Shown: positions 1 through 6,011, counted from the stretch's first letter. The stretch: 7,101 nucleotides of DNA from Alphaproteobacteria bacterium (GCA_017307315.1 JAFKFF010000317.1:1-7101); one strand, 5' to 3'. Notes: generated by a model from the sequence alone, not told the origin. Program-made: numbers and translations.

Positions 1-29
1 GGAGCCTGTTGCAGCTTGGTCGTGACCCG

Positions 30-134
30 CCTCCCCTTCGGCGCGAAGCGCCTGGAAGGGGAGGTGGCCGCAGCAGCGCTTATTGCGTGCGGGCACCAGC
101 CCGCGCGCAAAAGTAAGCTGCGGAGGCCGGAGGG
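30..134. repeat. Two-hairpin intergenic repeat element, site 1
   Basis: Hairpin 1 has a perfect 10-bp outer stem, CCTCCCCTTC at 30-39 with GAAGGGGAGG at 55-64. Inside it is a second stem, GGCGC (40-44) with GCGCC (48-52), capped by a GAA loop (45-47), with an unpaired TG at 53-54. Hairpin 2 pairs TTGCGTGCGGGC (83-94) with GCCCGCGCGCAA (99-110) through one G-T wobble and an ACCA loop. The segment between (AGCAGCGCTT, 72-81 area) and the end (GGAGGCCGGAGGGG, 122-135 area) match the tandem copies at 1923-2116 closely. No T-run follows either hairpin on either strand, so I read this as a dispersed structured repeat rather than a terminator, although it lies 3' of the minus-strand repressor gene. 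No gene can be supported in 1-146. Confidence 0.7.
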
Positions 135-146
135 GTAAAAATGAAA

Positions 147-785
147 TTACTGACTCACCCAGACAATGCGGTGGATGAAGGCGATCTCGCTCATGGGAAA
201 ATCGAGATCGGCATAGGCGGCGTTGAAGCTTTTGAGTTCGACATGCTGGGCGGTCAGGCGGCCCAGCTGCTTGGCCATGACTTCGCCGGCGCGGGTGCGC
301 GCCACCACCCGGTCGCCGCGGCGCAGGCTTCCCGAGGGTGAAACCAGGATGCGGTCGCCGTCGCGATAGACCGGCAGCATGGAATCGCCCGCGATTTCCA
401 GCGCATAGGCGCGGTCGTCGGCGATATCGGGAAAACGGATTTCCTCCCAGCCGCCGCCGGCCGGAAAGCCCGCATCGTCGAAATAGCCCTTCTGTCCGGC
501 CTGGGCGAAGCCGACCAGCGGCACCGGCCGGGTACGGCCTCGTCCGACGGGGTGATCTTCGCCGGTCAGGGCGACGAAGTCTTCCAGGCCGATGCCGGCC
601 GCGGTCAGGACCTTGGCCAGGCTTTCTGTCGAGGGCCAGCGCAGCTTTCCATTGGCGCTGCCGCGTTTGCTCTTGTTAAAGGTGGTCGGGTCCAGCCCGG
701 CGAGACGCGCCAGTCCCGATGGCGACAAGCCCCGCCGGGCCGCCAATGCGTCCAGGGCACGCCAGATCTGGAGATGTGTCACCAT
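147..785 (-). CDS. LexA/CI-like repressor: HTH domain plus S24 self-cleaving peptidase domain
   Basis: A 212-residue transcriptional regulator. Residues 5-75 look like an XRE-type helix-turn-helix (LSPSGLARLAGLDPTTFNK, about 20-38). The C-terminal half is a LexA-like S24 domain: GDSM with Ser135 and the Lys172 of VMAKQL form the expected Ser-Lys dyad, spaced 37 residues apart as in LexA (Ser119/Lys156). An Ala96-Gly97 pair (VGFAQAG) sits where the self-cleavage bond would be expected. In this family DNA damage or another stress can trigger autocleavage and derepression; the inducer here is unknown. The reading frame stays open far upstream, to 1310, but that part is antisense to pyrD. ATG 785 begins the recognisable protein. 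No clear Shine-Dalgarno precedes it. It is divergent from pyrD, with a palindrome at 807-819 upstream that may be its own operator. Alternatively it could be a prophage-derived repressor, but no phage genes are nearby. Confidence 0.88.
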   Translation of the reverse strand: MVTHLQIWRALDALAARRGLSPSGLARLAGLDPTTFNKSKRGSANGKLRWPSTESLAKVLTAAGIGLEDFVALTGEDHPVGRGRTRPVPLVGFAQAGQKGYFDDAGFPAGGGWEEIRFPDIADDRAYALEIAGDSMLPVYRDGDRILVSPSGSLRRGDRVVARTRAGEVMAKQLGRLTAQHVELKSFNAAYADLDFPMSEIAFIHRIVWVSQ

Positions 786-806
786 GGCGAATAAGAAAGC
801 GGTCTG

Positions 807-819
807 ACTTGCGGCAAGT
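807..819. promoter_or_regulatory. Candidate operator palindrome between repressor gene and pyrD
   Basis: ACTTGC and GCAAGT flank a single central G, giving a perfect 13-bp odd-length dyad. It lies 22 bp upstream of the repressor start and 49 bp upstream of the pyrD start, the only intergenic space the two divergent genes share. LexA/CI-like dimers bind such dyads and usually repress their own gene, so autoregulation, perhaps with an effect on pyrD, is a reasonable inference. I could not identify a convincing -35/-10 pair on either strand here. Confidence 0.45.
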
Positions 820-867
820 ATTCCTATTTCAAGACAAGGCGTCCAGAGCGCGCAGCGGGAGAAGCCT

Positions 868-1908
868 ATGAGTCTGGATCTGGCTGCGCGGGCCTTGCGT
901 GCGCTTCCCGCCGAAACCGCCCATCGCGCCACCCTTGGCTTTGCGGGATTGCTCGCGCCGCTGTTGCCGAAAGCGCCGCCGGACGATGCCCGGCTGGGCG
1001 TTGCCGCGCTGGGGCTGCGCTTTCCCAATCCGGTCGGGCTGGCACCCGGCTTCGACAAGGATGTCGAGGTGCCGGATGTCCTGCTCAAGCTGGGTTTCGG
1101 CTTTGTCGAATGCGGCACGGTCACGCCGCTGCCGCAGGCCGGCAATGCCCGGCCGCGGCTGTTCCGCCTGGGCGAAGACGGCGCGGTGATCAACCGGATG
1201 GGCTTCAACAATCGCGGCATGGAGGCCGCCGCCGTCCGGCTTTCGGCCCGGCGCAAGGCCGGCATCGTCGGCATCAATATCGGGGCCAACAAGCAGAGCG
1301 CCGACCGCATTGCCGATTATGCGAAAGGGTTCGCGCGGCTCGCCCCGTTGGCGGATTATGTGACCGCGAACATTTCTTCGCCCAACACGCCGGGCCTGCG
1401 CGGGCTGCAGAACAAGGACGAGTTGGCGCGGCTCCTGTCGGTCCTGGTGGAAGCGCGCCAGAAGACGGGGCACAAGCCCATCCTCTTGAAGATCGCGCCG
1501 GATCTGGATCTTCAGGCGCTCGACGATATCGCCGCTGCGGTGATCGCCTCGGGCATCGAAGGCATCATCGTTTCCAACACCACATTGGCGCGGCCCTCGC
1601 TGCAAAGCGCCAACGCCACGGAAAGCGGCGGGCTGTCGGGCAAGCCGCTATTCTCGCCGTCGACCGAGATATTGCGCCAGGTCCGCGCCCGCGTTCCCGC
1701 CAGCATGGTTCTTGTCGGCGTGGGCGGGATCGCTTCGGGGGCGGACGCTTATGCAAAGATTCGCGCCGGAGCCAGCCTGGTGCAGCTCTATACCGGCCTT
1801 GTATTCGAAGGGCCGGGACTGGTGGCGCGCATCAAGCGGGATTTGCTCGCCTGTCTGGCGCGCGACGGCTTTTCCTGCATCGCCGATGCGGTCGGCCAGG
1901 GCGGATAG
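868..1908 (+). CDS. pyrD: Dihydroorotate dehydrogenase (quinone), class 2
   Basis: A 346-residue flavoenzyme that oxidises dihydroorotate to orotate in pyrimidine synthesis, passing electrons through FMN to membrane quinone. The class 2 signature is clear: a short amphipathic N-terminus (ALPAETAHRATL, 12-23) before the barrel; NPVGLAPGFDKD (54-65); GTVTPLPQAGNARPRLFR (83-100); INRMGFNNRG (108-117); and NISSPNTPGLR (168-178), where Ser171 is the class 2 catalytic base (Cys in class 1). The FMN-contact Lys is Lys208 in LLKIAPDL, followed by VSNTT (235-239), ESGGLSGKPL, GVGGI and QLYTGL. Length is normal. ATG 868 is preceded by GGGAGAAG at 857-864, a good ribosome site. Pro60 replaces the more usual Ala in the LAAGFDK motif, a small change. 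It is divergent from the S24 repressor and followed by repeats, so it is probably transcribed alone. Confidence 0.97.
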   Translation: MSLDLAARALRALPAETAHRATLGFAGLLAPLLPKAPPDDARLGVAALGLRFPNPVGLAPGFDKDVEVPDVLLKLGFGFVECGTVTPLPQAGNARPRLFRLGEDGAVINRMGFNNRGMEAAAVRLSARRKAGIVGINIGANKQSADRIADYAKGFARLAPLADYVTANISSPNTPGLRGLQNKDELARLLSVLVEARQKTGHKPILLKIAPDLDLQALDDIAAAVIASGIEGIIVSNTTLARPSLQSANATESGGLSGKPLFSPSTEILRQVRARVPASMVLVGVGGIASGADAYAKIRAGASLVQLYTGLVFEGPGLVARIKRDLLACLARDGFSCIADAVGQGG

Positions 1909-1922
1909 GCTTCGTCGGGGCC

Positions 1923-2116
1923 CTTGCGATGCGCAAGGCCGAAGGGGCATCTATCGCCCCCCGCGCGTGTGAAGCACGCTGGCGGGGAGATGGCCGTGAG
2001 CCGCGCTTGCGATACGAAGGCCAGAGGGGGCATCTATCGCCCCCGCGCGTGCGAAGCACGCTGGCGGGGGAGATGGTCGTAGCAGCGCTTGCGATGCGAA
2101 GGCCAGAGGGGGCATC
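1923..2116. repeat. Tandem copies (2 full, 1 truncated) of the two-hairpin intergenic repeat, site 2
   Basis: Copy 1 is 1923-2005 (83 bp), copy 2 is 2006-2087 (82 bp), and copy 3 begins at 2088 but diverges after GGGGGCATC at about 2116. Each copy begins CTTGCGAT. In copy 2, CCCCCGC (2040-2046) pairs with GCGGGGG (2064-2070), and GCGTGC (2047-2052) with GCACGC (2056-2061), with a GAA loop and a TG bulge (2062-2063). This is the same architecture as site 1 with different stem sequences. Copy 1 has the same fold with one wobble (GCGTGT/GCACGC). A second, weaker hairpin can form downstream: GGTC, then GCAGCG CTTG CGATGC, then GGCC (2075-2104 area). The block fills nearly all of the 216 bp between pyrD and the TetR gene. 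No intrinsic terminator with a T-run is visible. Confidence 0.85.
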
Positions 2117-2124
2117 CTATATGC

Positions 2125-2670
2125 ATGGATGCAGCTCTTCCCCGGCGCCAGCAGGTCAAGCGGCAGAACCGCCGCTTCATCCTGGAGGCCGCCCGCAAGG
2201 TCTTTGCGGAGAGGGGCTATGACGGCGCCACGGTGCGCGACATCATCAATGCCACACCGCTCGCGGCCGGCACCTTCTACAATTATTTCACCTCGAAAGA
2301 AGACGTGCGCCGTGCGCTGGACGCGCAAACCGCCGAAGCCTTGCGACCGCGCCTGTCGGAAGGGCGAAAGGAAGCCGCCACGGCGGAAGAATTCCTGTCG
2401 GCTTTTTTCAGCGCCGTCTTCGCGCTCAAGGCCGAGCCTGGCGGCGTGTTGGAAAAGGCCGATCTTCAGGCGGGCTTCGAGGATCTGTGCGCCGATATCG
2501 AAGCCGGCATCGCCCGGGGCTTGTTCCTGCCGGTCGATGCGGCGGCATTGGCGGCTGCGTTGTTGGCGGCGGCCGATCAGATGGCGGAACGCGGGAAAGC
2601 AAGCGATCCGGCGGAAGCCACCGCGGCGGCGGTTTTGCTGTTCTTGCGCGGTGTGCAGCCGCCGATCTAG
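2125..2670 (+). CDS. TetR/AcrR family transcriptional regulator
   Basis: A 181-residue one-component regulator. The N-terminal domain is a typical TetR HTH: FILEAARKVFAERGYDGATV (18-37), then DIINATPLAAGTFYNYFTSKED (39-60), with the usual G-T-F-Y-x-Y-F recognition-helix ending. The rest is an alanine-rich helical ligand/dimer domain without recognisable ligand residues, somewhat shorter than the usual 190-210 residues. The frame is open further upstream to 2089, but that part lies inside a repeat copy, so I chose ATG 2125 (MDAALPRRQQ). The only purine-rich ribosome site is AGAGGGGG at 2105-2112, contributed by the truncated repeat copy and 12 nt from the start, rather far. It ends 3 bp before the convergent DUF971 gene. 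Its target is not evident: no efflux or oxidoreductase gene is adjacent on its strand. Confidence 0.9.
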   Translation: MDAALPRRQQVKRQNRRFILEAARKVFAERGYDGATVRDIINATPLAAGTFYNYFTSKEDVRRALDAQTAEALRPRLSEGRKEAATAEEFLSAFFSAVFALKAEPGGVLEKADLQAGFEDLCADIEAGIARGLFLPVDAAALAAALLAAADQMAERGKASDPAEATAAAVLLFLRGVQPPI

Positions 2671-2673
2671 GGC

Positions 2674-2973
2674 CTAAAGACCCGCCAGCTTGCGCAGATA
2701 GTCCCAGCTATAAAGGCCGCTGTCATGGCCATCGTCGAATACGATACGTACGGCGTAATTGCCGACCGGCTCCAGCCGCGCCAGTTTCACATTCTCCTTG
2801 CCGGTGAGCGGCGGCGGACGGACACCACCATGGCCCTGGACTTCGGCGCTCGGAGACTGCAACCGCAAGCTTTCCGCGCTCAGGCTGGCGCGGGCGCCGT
2901 CATCGAACAGGATGGCGAGGCCGTCGCGCGCGGGATTGACCCTGAGTTCGGTGGGCCAGCTATTTGAGGCCAT
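2674..2973 (-). CDS. DUF971 (gamma-butyrobetaine hydroxylase-like N-terminal domain) protein
   Basis: A 99-residue single-domain protein. The family pattern is visible: a first beta unit [14 protein letters not shown] (13-26), [15 protein letters not shown] (36-50), then [16 protein letters not shown] (67-82) and [14 protein letters not shown]. The same fold forms the N-terminal, zinc-binding domain of eukaryotic gamma-butyrobetaine hydroxylase, but the oxygenase domain is absent. The function of the stand-alone bacterial proteins is not settled; links to Fe-S cluster handling have been proposed from gene neighbourhoods. It is the last gene of the cnoX operon. Its ATG at 2973 lies within the 3' end of the trm112-like gene (14-bp overlap, different frame), which suggests translational coupling. 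It ends tail-to-tail with the TetR gene with no room for a terminator. Confidence 0.9.
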   Translation of the reverse strand: MASNSWPTELRVNPARDGLAILFDDGARASLSAESLRLQSPSAEVQGHGGVRPPPLTGKENVKLARLEPVGNYAVRIVFDDGHDSGLYSWDYLRKLAGL

Positions 2974-3154
2974 CGCGCTCTTCTTCCGTGAGATCGCGCG
3001 CTTCCGAAGCCAGCATCACGGGAACCCCACCGCGGATGGGATAGGCGAGGCCGGCGGCGCGGCTGATCAATTCCTGCCGCTCCTTGTCGTAGCGCAGGCC
3101 CGTCCGGGTGAGCGGGCAGATCAGGATTTCCAGGAGCTTGGAATCGGCGGACAT
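2960..3154 (-). CDS. Trm112-like small protein (YcaR family)
   Basis: A 64-residue protein matching the small bacterial Trm112/UPF0434 family: [11 protein letters not shown] (6-16), [20 protein letters not shown] (22-41) and [15 protein letters not shown]. Eukaryotic and archaeal Trm112 is a zinc-ribbon activator of several methyltransferases acting on tRNA, rRNA and release factor; bacterial members are thought to be adaptor-like, but partners are poorly known. Here only Cys13 remains (CPLT instead of CPxC, no second Cys pair), so zinc binding of the classical kind is unlikely. It starts one base after the LON-domain gene stop (TGA-C-ATG) and overlaps DUF971 by 14 bp, so it is clearly within the operon. 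Confidence 0.92.
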   Translation of the reverse strand: MSADSKLLEILICPLTRTGLRYDKERQELISRAAGLAYPIRGGVPVMLASEARDLTEEERDGLK

Positions 3155-3155
3155 G

Positions 3156-3803
3156 TCAGTTCAGCGAGCCCGGTCCCGGCGCCGTGGAAATTTCCAGCAA
3201 GGTCACCAGGGTGGTGACGCGTTCCACCCAACTGGGCGCTTCCAGCAGCGCCTGTTTTTCCGCCGGCTCGAACGGGCACATCATCGAGAGCGCATTGACC
3301 AGGGATTCAGGCGGCGCCGTCATCACGCTTTTCCAGTCGGCCTTCATGTCGCGGCGGGAAAGATAATGCTTGAGCGCGGCCAAAAGCCGGTCGCGCGGAA
3401 AATCGCCGGCTTCGCTTTGCACCAGGTCGGCGGCGAAAGGCGCGAAATCGCAGGCGACCTGGCGGTAAGGCGACAAGACCGGCACTTCCTCCTTCACGCG
3501 GAAACGGCAGACCCCGGCCAGGGTGATGAGATAGCGGTTGTCCTCGGTTTCGCGGAAGGAGATGATGCGCCCGGCGCAGCCCACTTCGGACAATTTGGGC
3601 TTCAACACGGTCTCTTCGCTTTCGGTGGGCTGGATCATGCCGATCAGCCGGTTGCCCGACAGCGCGTCATCCACCAGGGCCAGATAGCGCGGCTCGAAGA
3701 CGTTCAGCGGCAGCGCCGAATGCGGCAACAGCACCACACCGGTCAGGGGAAAGATCGGCAGGGTCTGGGGCAGGTCGGACAGCGCGTGAAAGCCTCGCTT
3801 CAT
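3156..3803 (-). CDS. LON substrate-binding-domain protein (no protease domain)
   Basis: A 215-residue protein that matches the N-terminal domain of Lon protease alone. The start [21 protein letters not shown] (15-35) and [13 protein letters not shown] (36-48) are typical, followed by a beta-rich first half ([23 protein letters not shown]) and a helical second half. No Walker A/B motif and no Ser-Lys protease dyad are present, and the length is normal for stand-alone LON-domain proteins. The domain binds unfolded or misfolded proteins in Lon; a similar holding or adaptor role here is inference. It starts 6 bp after the cnoX stop (TGA GGCGGC ATG), so it is cotranscribed, and lies next to a chaperedoxin, which fits protein quality control. 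Confidence 0.93.
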   Translation of the reverse strand: MKRGFHALSDLPQTLPIFPLTGVVLLPHSALPLNVFEPRYLALVDDALSGNRLIGMIQPTESEETVLKPKLSEVGCAGRIISFRETEDNRYLITLAGVCRFRVKEEVPVLSPYRQVACDFAPFAADLVQSEAGDFPRDRLLAALKHYLSRRDMKADWKSVMTAPPESLVNALSMMCPFEPAEKQALLEAPSWVERVTTLVTLLEISTAPGPGSLN

Positions 3804-3809
3804 GCCGCC

Positions 3810-4778
3810 TCACGAGAACAGGATGGCGGAAAGCTTCCGCCGTGCATCCAAGGTGCGCGGATCGGTCGGGCCCATCGCCTCGAACAGGGTGACGATCTGC
3901 TTGCGCGCCGCCTCCTCGTTCCATTTGCGGTCGCGCTTCACGATCTCGAGCAATTCCGCCAGCGCCTCTTCGCGCGCCCCGCCGGCGTCCAGCGCCATCG
4001 CCAGGTCGAAGCGTGCCTGATGGTCGCTTGCATCCGCCGCCAGCTTCGCCTTCAGGACTTCCACTTCGCCCCGCGGCGCGGCATGGGCGCTTTCCGCCAG
4101 CTTGAGTTCGGCCTCGGCGGCGCGAATCGCCTCGTCGGTGGCCGCATCCGGCCGCACGAGTTGAAGCGTGGTCTTGGCGCGCTCGATGTCGCCGCTCTTG
4201 AGATAGCAGGTCGCCAATCCCGCCACGGCCTTGGGATTGCCGGGATCGTCCTGCAGCACATGGCCATAGGCTTGGGCGGCGTTGCCAATGTCGCCGGCCG
4301 CGAAGGCTTCCGCCGCCATCGCCAGAACCTCCTCGGCATGGCCTTCGCCGCCATGGCCATGGCCGCCGCCGCCGGCCTGCAGGCCGCTCACAAAAGCCTT
4401 CACCTGGCTTTCCGCGAGCGCGCCCATGAAGCCGTCCACCGGCTGGCCGTCCTTGAAGGCGTAGACGGTGGGAATCGATTGGATGCGCAGCTGCTGGGCG
4501 ATTTCCGGATTCTCGTCGATATTGACCTTGACCAGGCGGACGGTGCCGGCGGCTTCCGTGACGGCCTTTTCCAGGATCGGGCCGAGCTGCTTGCAGGGCC
4601 CGCACCAGGGCGCCCAGAAATCCACGATCACGGGAACCTCGCGGCTCGCTTCCAGCACGTCGGCGGCGAAGGTGGCGAGCCCGGAATCCTTGATGTGCGG
4701 GCTCTCGGCGCCCGATTGCGCGGCGCTCTGTGCCGGTGTGGAAGTAACGGGCCGTCCGCCGGGACCAATCAAAGCCAT
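3810..4778 (-). CDS. cnoX: Thioredoxin-TPR chaperedoxin CnoX (YbbN-like)
   Basis: A 322-residue cytoplasmic protein. Residues 28-134 are a thioredoxin domain with FWAPWCGPCK (redox Cys59 and Cys62) and cis-proline Pro103 in SIPT. Residues 148-322 form TPR-like helical repeats (AFAAGDIGNAAQAYGHVLQD, then LATCYLKSGDIERAKTTL, then a YbbN-type C-terminal repeat ending RRKLSAILFS). E. coli CnoX lacks an active CxxC, whereas alphaproteobacterial homologues such as that of Caulobacter keep it, so both holdase and disulfide-reductase activity are expected here. A glycine/histidine-rich linker (136-147, GGGGHGHGGEGH) joins the domains. ATG 4778 gives an N-terminal lead of about 27 residues before the fold; ribosome site weak. 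A CATAAT -10-like box lies at 4804-4799 but no good -35 is seen. It is the first gene of the four-gene operon; a separate promoter is likely because a repeat element separates it from speE. Confidence 0.94.
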   Translation of the reverse strand: MALIGPGGRPVTSTPAQSAAQSGAESPHIKDSGLATFAADVLEASREVPVIVDFWAPWCGPCKQLGPILEKAVTEAAGTVRLVKVNIDENPEIAQQLRIQSIPTVYAFKDGQPVDGFMGALAESQVKAFVSGLQAGGGGHGHGGEGHAEEVLAMAAEAFAAGDIGNAAQAYGHVLQDDPGNPKAVAGLATCYLKSGDIERAKTTLQLVRPDAATDEAIRAAEAELKLAESAHAAPRGEVEVLKAKLAADASDHQARFDLAMALDAGGAREEALAELLEIVKRDRKWNEEAARKQIVTLFEAMGPTDPRTLDARRKLSAILFS

Positions 4779-4873
4779 GCTGTCATCTTTCTCGGTTGAT
4801 TATGGAAAGATGGAGACTCGGGACCCGAAAGAAAAGAGCCAATCCCGGGGCGGAGCGCCCAGGCACCGGCCTT

Positions 4874-4950
4874 CTTCCCCCGCTAGCGGAGCGACAGCGG
4901 GGGAAGATGTCTGCTAGGCCGCTTGCGGCCGTGGCAGACAGATGGGGGAA
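4874..4950. repeat. Two-hairpin intergenic repeat element, site 3
   Basis: A perfect 11-bp stem pairs CTTCCCCCGCT (4874-4884) with AGCGGGGGAAG (4896-4906) around an 11-nt loop. It is followed by GATG and a second hairpin: GTCTGC (4909-4914) with GCAGAC (4934-4939), and inside it GGCCG (4917-4921) with CGGCC (4926-4930). The element ends CAGATGGGGG. The layout (C-rich stem, GATG, second hairpin, CAGA(T)GGGGG) parallels sites 1 and 2 though the sequence is more diverged. It fills the region between speE and cnoX. On the minus strand, a T-run precedes rather than follows the stems, so it is not a standard intrinsic terminator for speE. A small GGGCG/CGCCC hairpin also lies at 4848-4860. Confidence 0.75.
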
Positions 4951-4953
4951 AAA

Positions 4954-5820
4954 TTAAGGAACCAGTTTCCGGATCCAGTTCGGAAGCGCGAAGGCCGCGG
5001 CGTGAATTTCCGGATTGTAATAATCGCATTTCAGCTTCAAGCGCTTGTAGACCGCCTTGGCCTTGGCGATTCCGGCGGCCGTGCCCAGCGGCCTGCCACC
5101 CTTGGTCGCCCAGGACAGCGCCATGAAGCCGCCGATATAGGTGGGAACCACGGAAAGATAGAGCCCGGAGCGGGGGAAGAAGCGCGACAGTTCCTCCAGC
5201 GCTTCGGTGATCTCCCAGGGCTGATAGAAAGGCACGCCGGTCTGGAAGGTGGCATAGCCGCCCTTTTTCAGGGCGCCCTTGATCCGGTCGTAGAAGGTTT
5301 CGCCGAACAGCGCCTTGCCGGGACCGACCGGATCGGGACGGTCGGCAATGATCAGGTCGAAACGGTTCTTGGAGTCCTTGCGGCCCAGATACTCGAAGGC
5401 GTCCGCGACTTCCAGCTTCAGCCGCTTGTCCTTGAACGCCTTGGCGTTGATCTCCGCGAAATGCTTCTTGCACAACTCGATCACCCGGCCGTCGATGTCC
5501 ACCAGCACGACTTCCTTCACGGCTTTGTGCTTCAACGCTTCGTCGGCGATGGAAAGATCGCCGCCGCCCACGATCATCACCCGCTCGACCTTGCCATGTT
5601 CCAGCATCGGCAGATGGGTGAGCATGTCGGCATAGGCGCTCTCGTCGCGGCTGGTGATCTGGACGATGTCGTCCAAGGTCATGACGCGGCCGTTGGAAAC
5701 CGTGTCGAAAATGCGGATGTGCTGATAGCGGCTTCTTTCGTCCGCCAGAACCTTGGTCACGTCCATGGTCTGGGCGTAGCCTTTGTGAAGCCGCTCTTTG
5801 ACGCTGGAAAGCTTGGCCAT
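4954..5820 (-). CDS. speE: Polyamine aminopropyltransferase (spermidine synthase), divergent
   Basis: A 288-residue enzyme that moves an aminopropyl group from decarboxylated S-adenosylmethionine to a diamine, normally putrescine. The order of parts is as in SpeE: small N-terminal beta domain with YQHIRIFDT (32-40), GRVMTLDDIVQITSRDE (44-60) and YADML; a Rossmann methyltransferase-like fold with VGGGD (84-88) and acidic VLVDID (105-110); the gatekeeper ADRPDPVGP (159-167), keeping both Asp160 and Asp163; then TGVPFY and VPTYIGGFM, the alphaproteobacterial form. Departures from consensus: GGGDLS for GGGDGG, YADM for YHEM, and ADRPDP for VDSTDP. A TTG at 5826 could extend it by two residues, but AAGGA (5831-5827) is spaced 6 nt from ATG 5820, so I chose the latter. 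speD lies divergently upstream, which supports the assignment; the exact acceptor amine is not proven. Confidence 0.9.
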   Translation of the reverse strand: MAKLSSVKERLHKGYAQTMDVTKVLADERSRYQHIRIFDTVSNGRVMTLDDIVQITSRDESAYADMLTHLPMLEHGKVERVMIVGGGDLSIADEALKHKAVKEVVLVDIDGRVIELCKKHFAEINAKAFKDKRLKLEVADAFEYLGRKDSKNRFDLIIADRPDPVGPGKALFGETFYDRIKGALKKGGYATFQTGVPFYQPWEITEALEELSRFFPRSGLYLSVVPTYIGGFMALSWATKGGRPLGTAAGIAKAKAVYKRLKLKCDYYNPEIHAAAFALPNWIRKLVP

Positions 5821-5852
5821 AACCAATCCTTAAATCTTGTGGCAGTTCGCGC

Positions 5853-5881
5853 CGTATAGGGCGCGCCCGGGCGCATGTCTA
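5853..5881 (-). promoter_or_regulatory. Candidate speE promoter with palindrome in the spacer
   Basis: Read on the minus strand, TAGACA (5881-5876; five of six bases of TTGACA) is followed after exactly 17 bp by TATACG (5858-5853; four of six of TATAAT). Transcription would begin near 5846, giving a leader of roughly 25 nt that includes the AAGGA ribosome site. The spacer contains a perfect 12-bp palindrome, GCGCCCGGGCGC (5863-5874), a position where a repressor would block polymerase. Both promoter and operator are predictions from pattern alone. Confidence 0.4.
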
Positions 5882-5918
5882 TCGCCGGATGGCGACGAGG
5901 TGCCACCGCCACGGCTGT

Positions 5919-6011
5919 GCAAAAAATTGGCGCCGGGGGCAATTTCTTCTTGCATGGGGGGGCAGCAGGCCTTATTTCCCGTTTCGACCCCGCGAGAAGA
6001 AAAGCGGGAAA
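5919..6011. promoter_or_regulatory. Structured spacer between divergent speE and speD (two hairpins)
   Basis: The 295 bp between the speE and speD start codons contain no gene I can support. Besides the speE promoter candidate there are two hairpins. The first pairs AAATTG (5924-5929) with CAATTT (5940-5945), extended by GCAA (5919-5922) with TTGC (5950-5953) across an internal loop. The second pairs TTTCCCGTTT (5975-5984) with AAGCGGGAAA (6002-6011) through one G-T wobble around a 17-nt loop. Neither has a terminating T-run. They could be part of a speD leader RNA or operator sites. I found no convincing speD -35/-10 pair. The purine/A-rich stretch around 5995-6015 differs in composition from the surrounding genes. 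Confidence 0.35.

Noticed and set aside
1..25. Possible 3' end of an upstream plus-strand gene, with a TGA at 23-25
   Set aside because: Only seven codons are visible, so coding cannot be distinguished from chance.
30..110. Hairpins as terminators of the repressor gene
   Set aside because: No T-run follows on the minus strand and the same structures recur at other sites as repeats.
786..1310. Upstream extension of the minus-strand repressor reading frame
   Set aside because: It is antisense to pyrD and low-complexity; the recognisable HTH protein begins at ATG 785.
829..1605. 258-codon minus-strand open frame opposite pyrD
   Set aside because: It is a mirror frame of a strongly conserved gene, as is common at high GC, and has no recognisable domain.
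1110..2222. 370-codon plus-strand open frame overlapping pyrD, the repeats and tetR
   Set aside because: Composition is Arg/Gly/His-rich shadow coding across two real genes and a repeat block.
3108..4799. 563-codon plus-strand open frame opposite the LON-domain and cnoX genes
   Set aside because: The minus-strand products have clear family motifs throughout, whereas this frame has none and is an antisense shadow despite its length.
4942..5859. 305-codon plus-strand open frame opposite speE
   Set aside because: Antisense shadow of a recognisable speE; it also starts within a repeat element.
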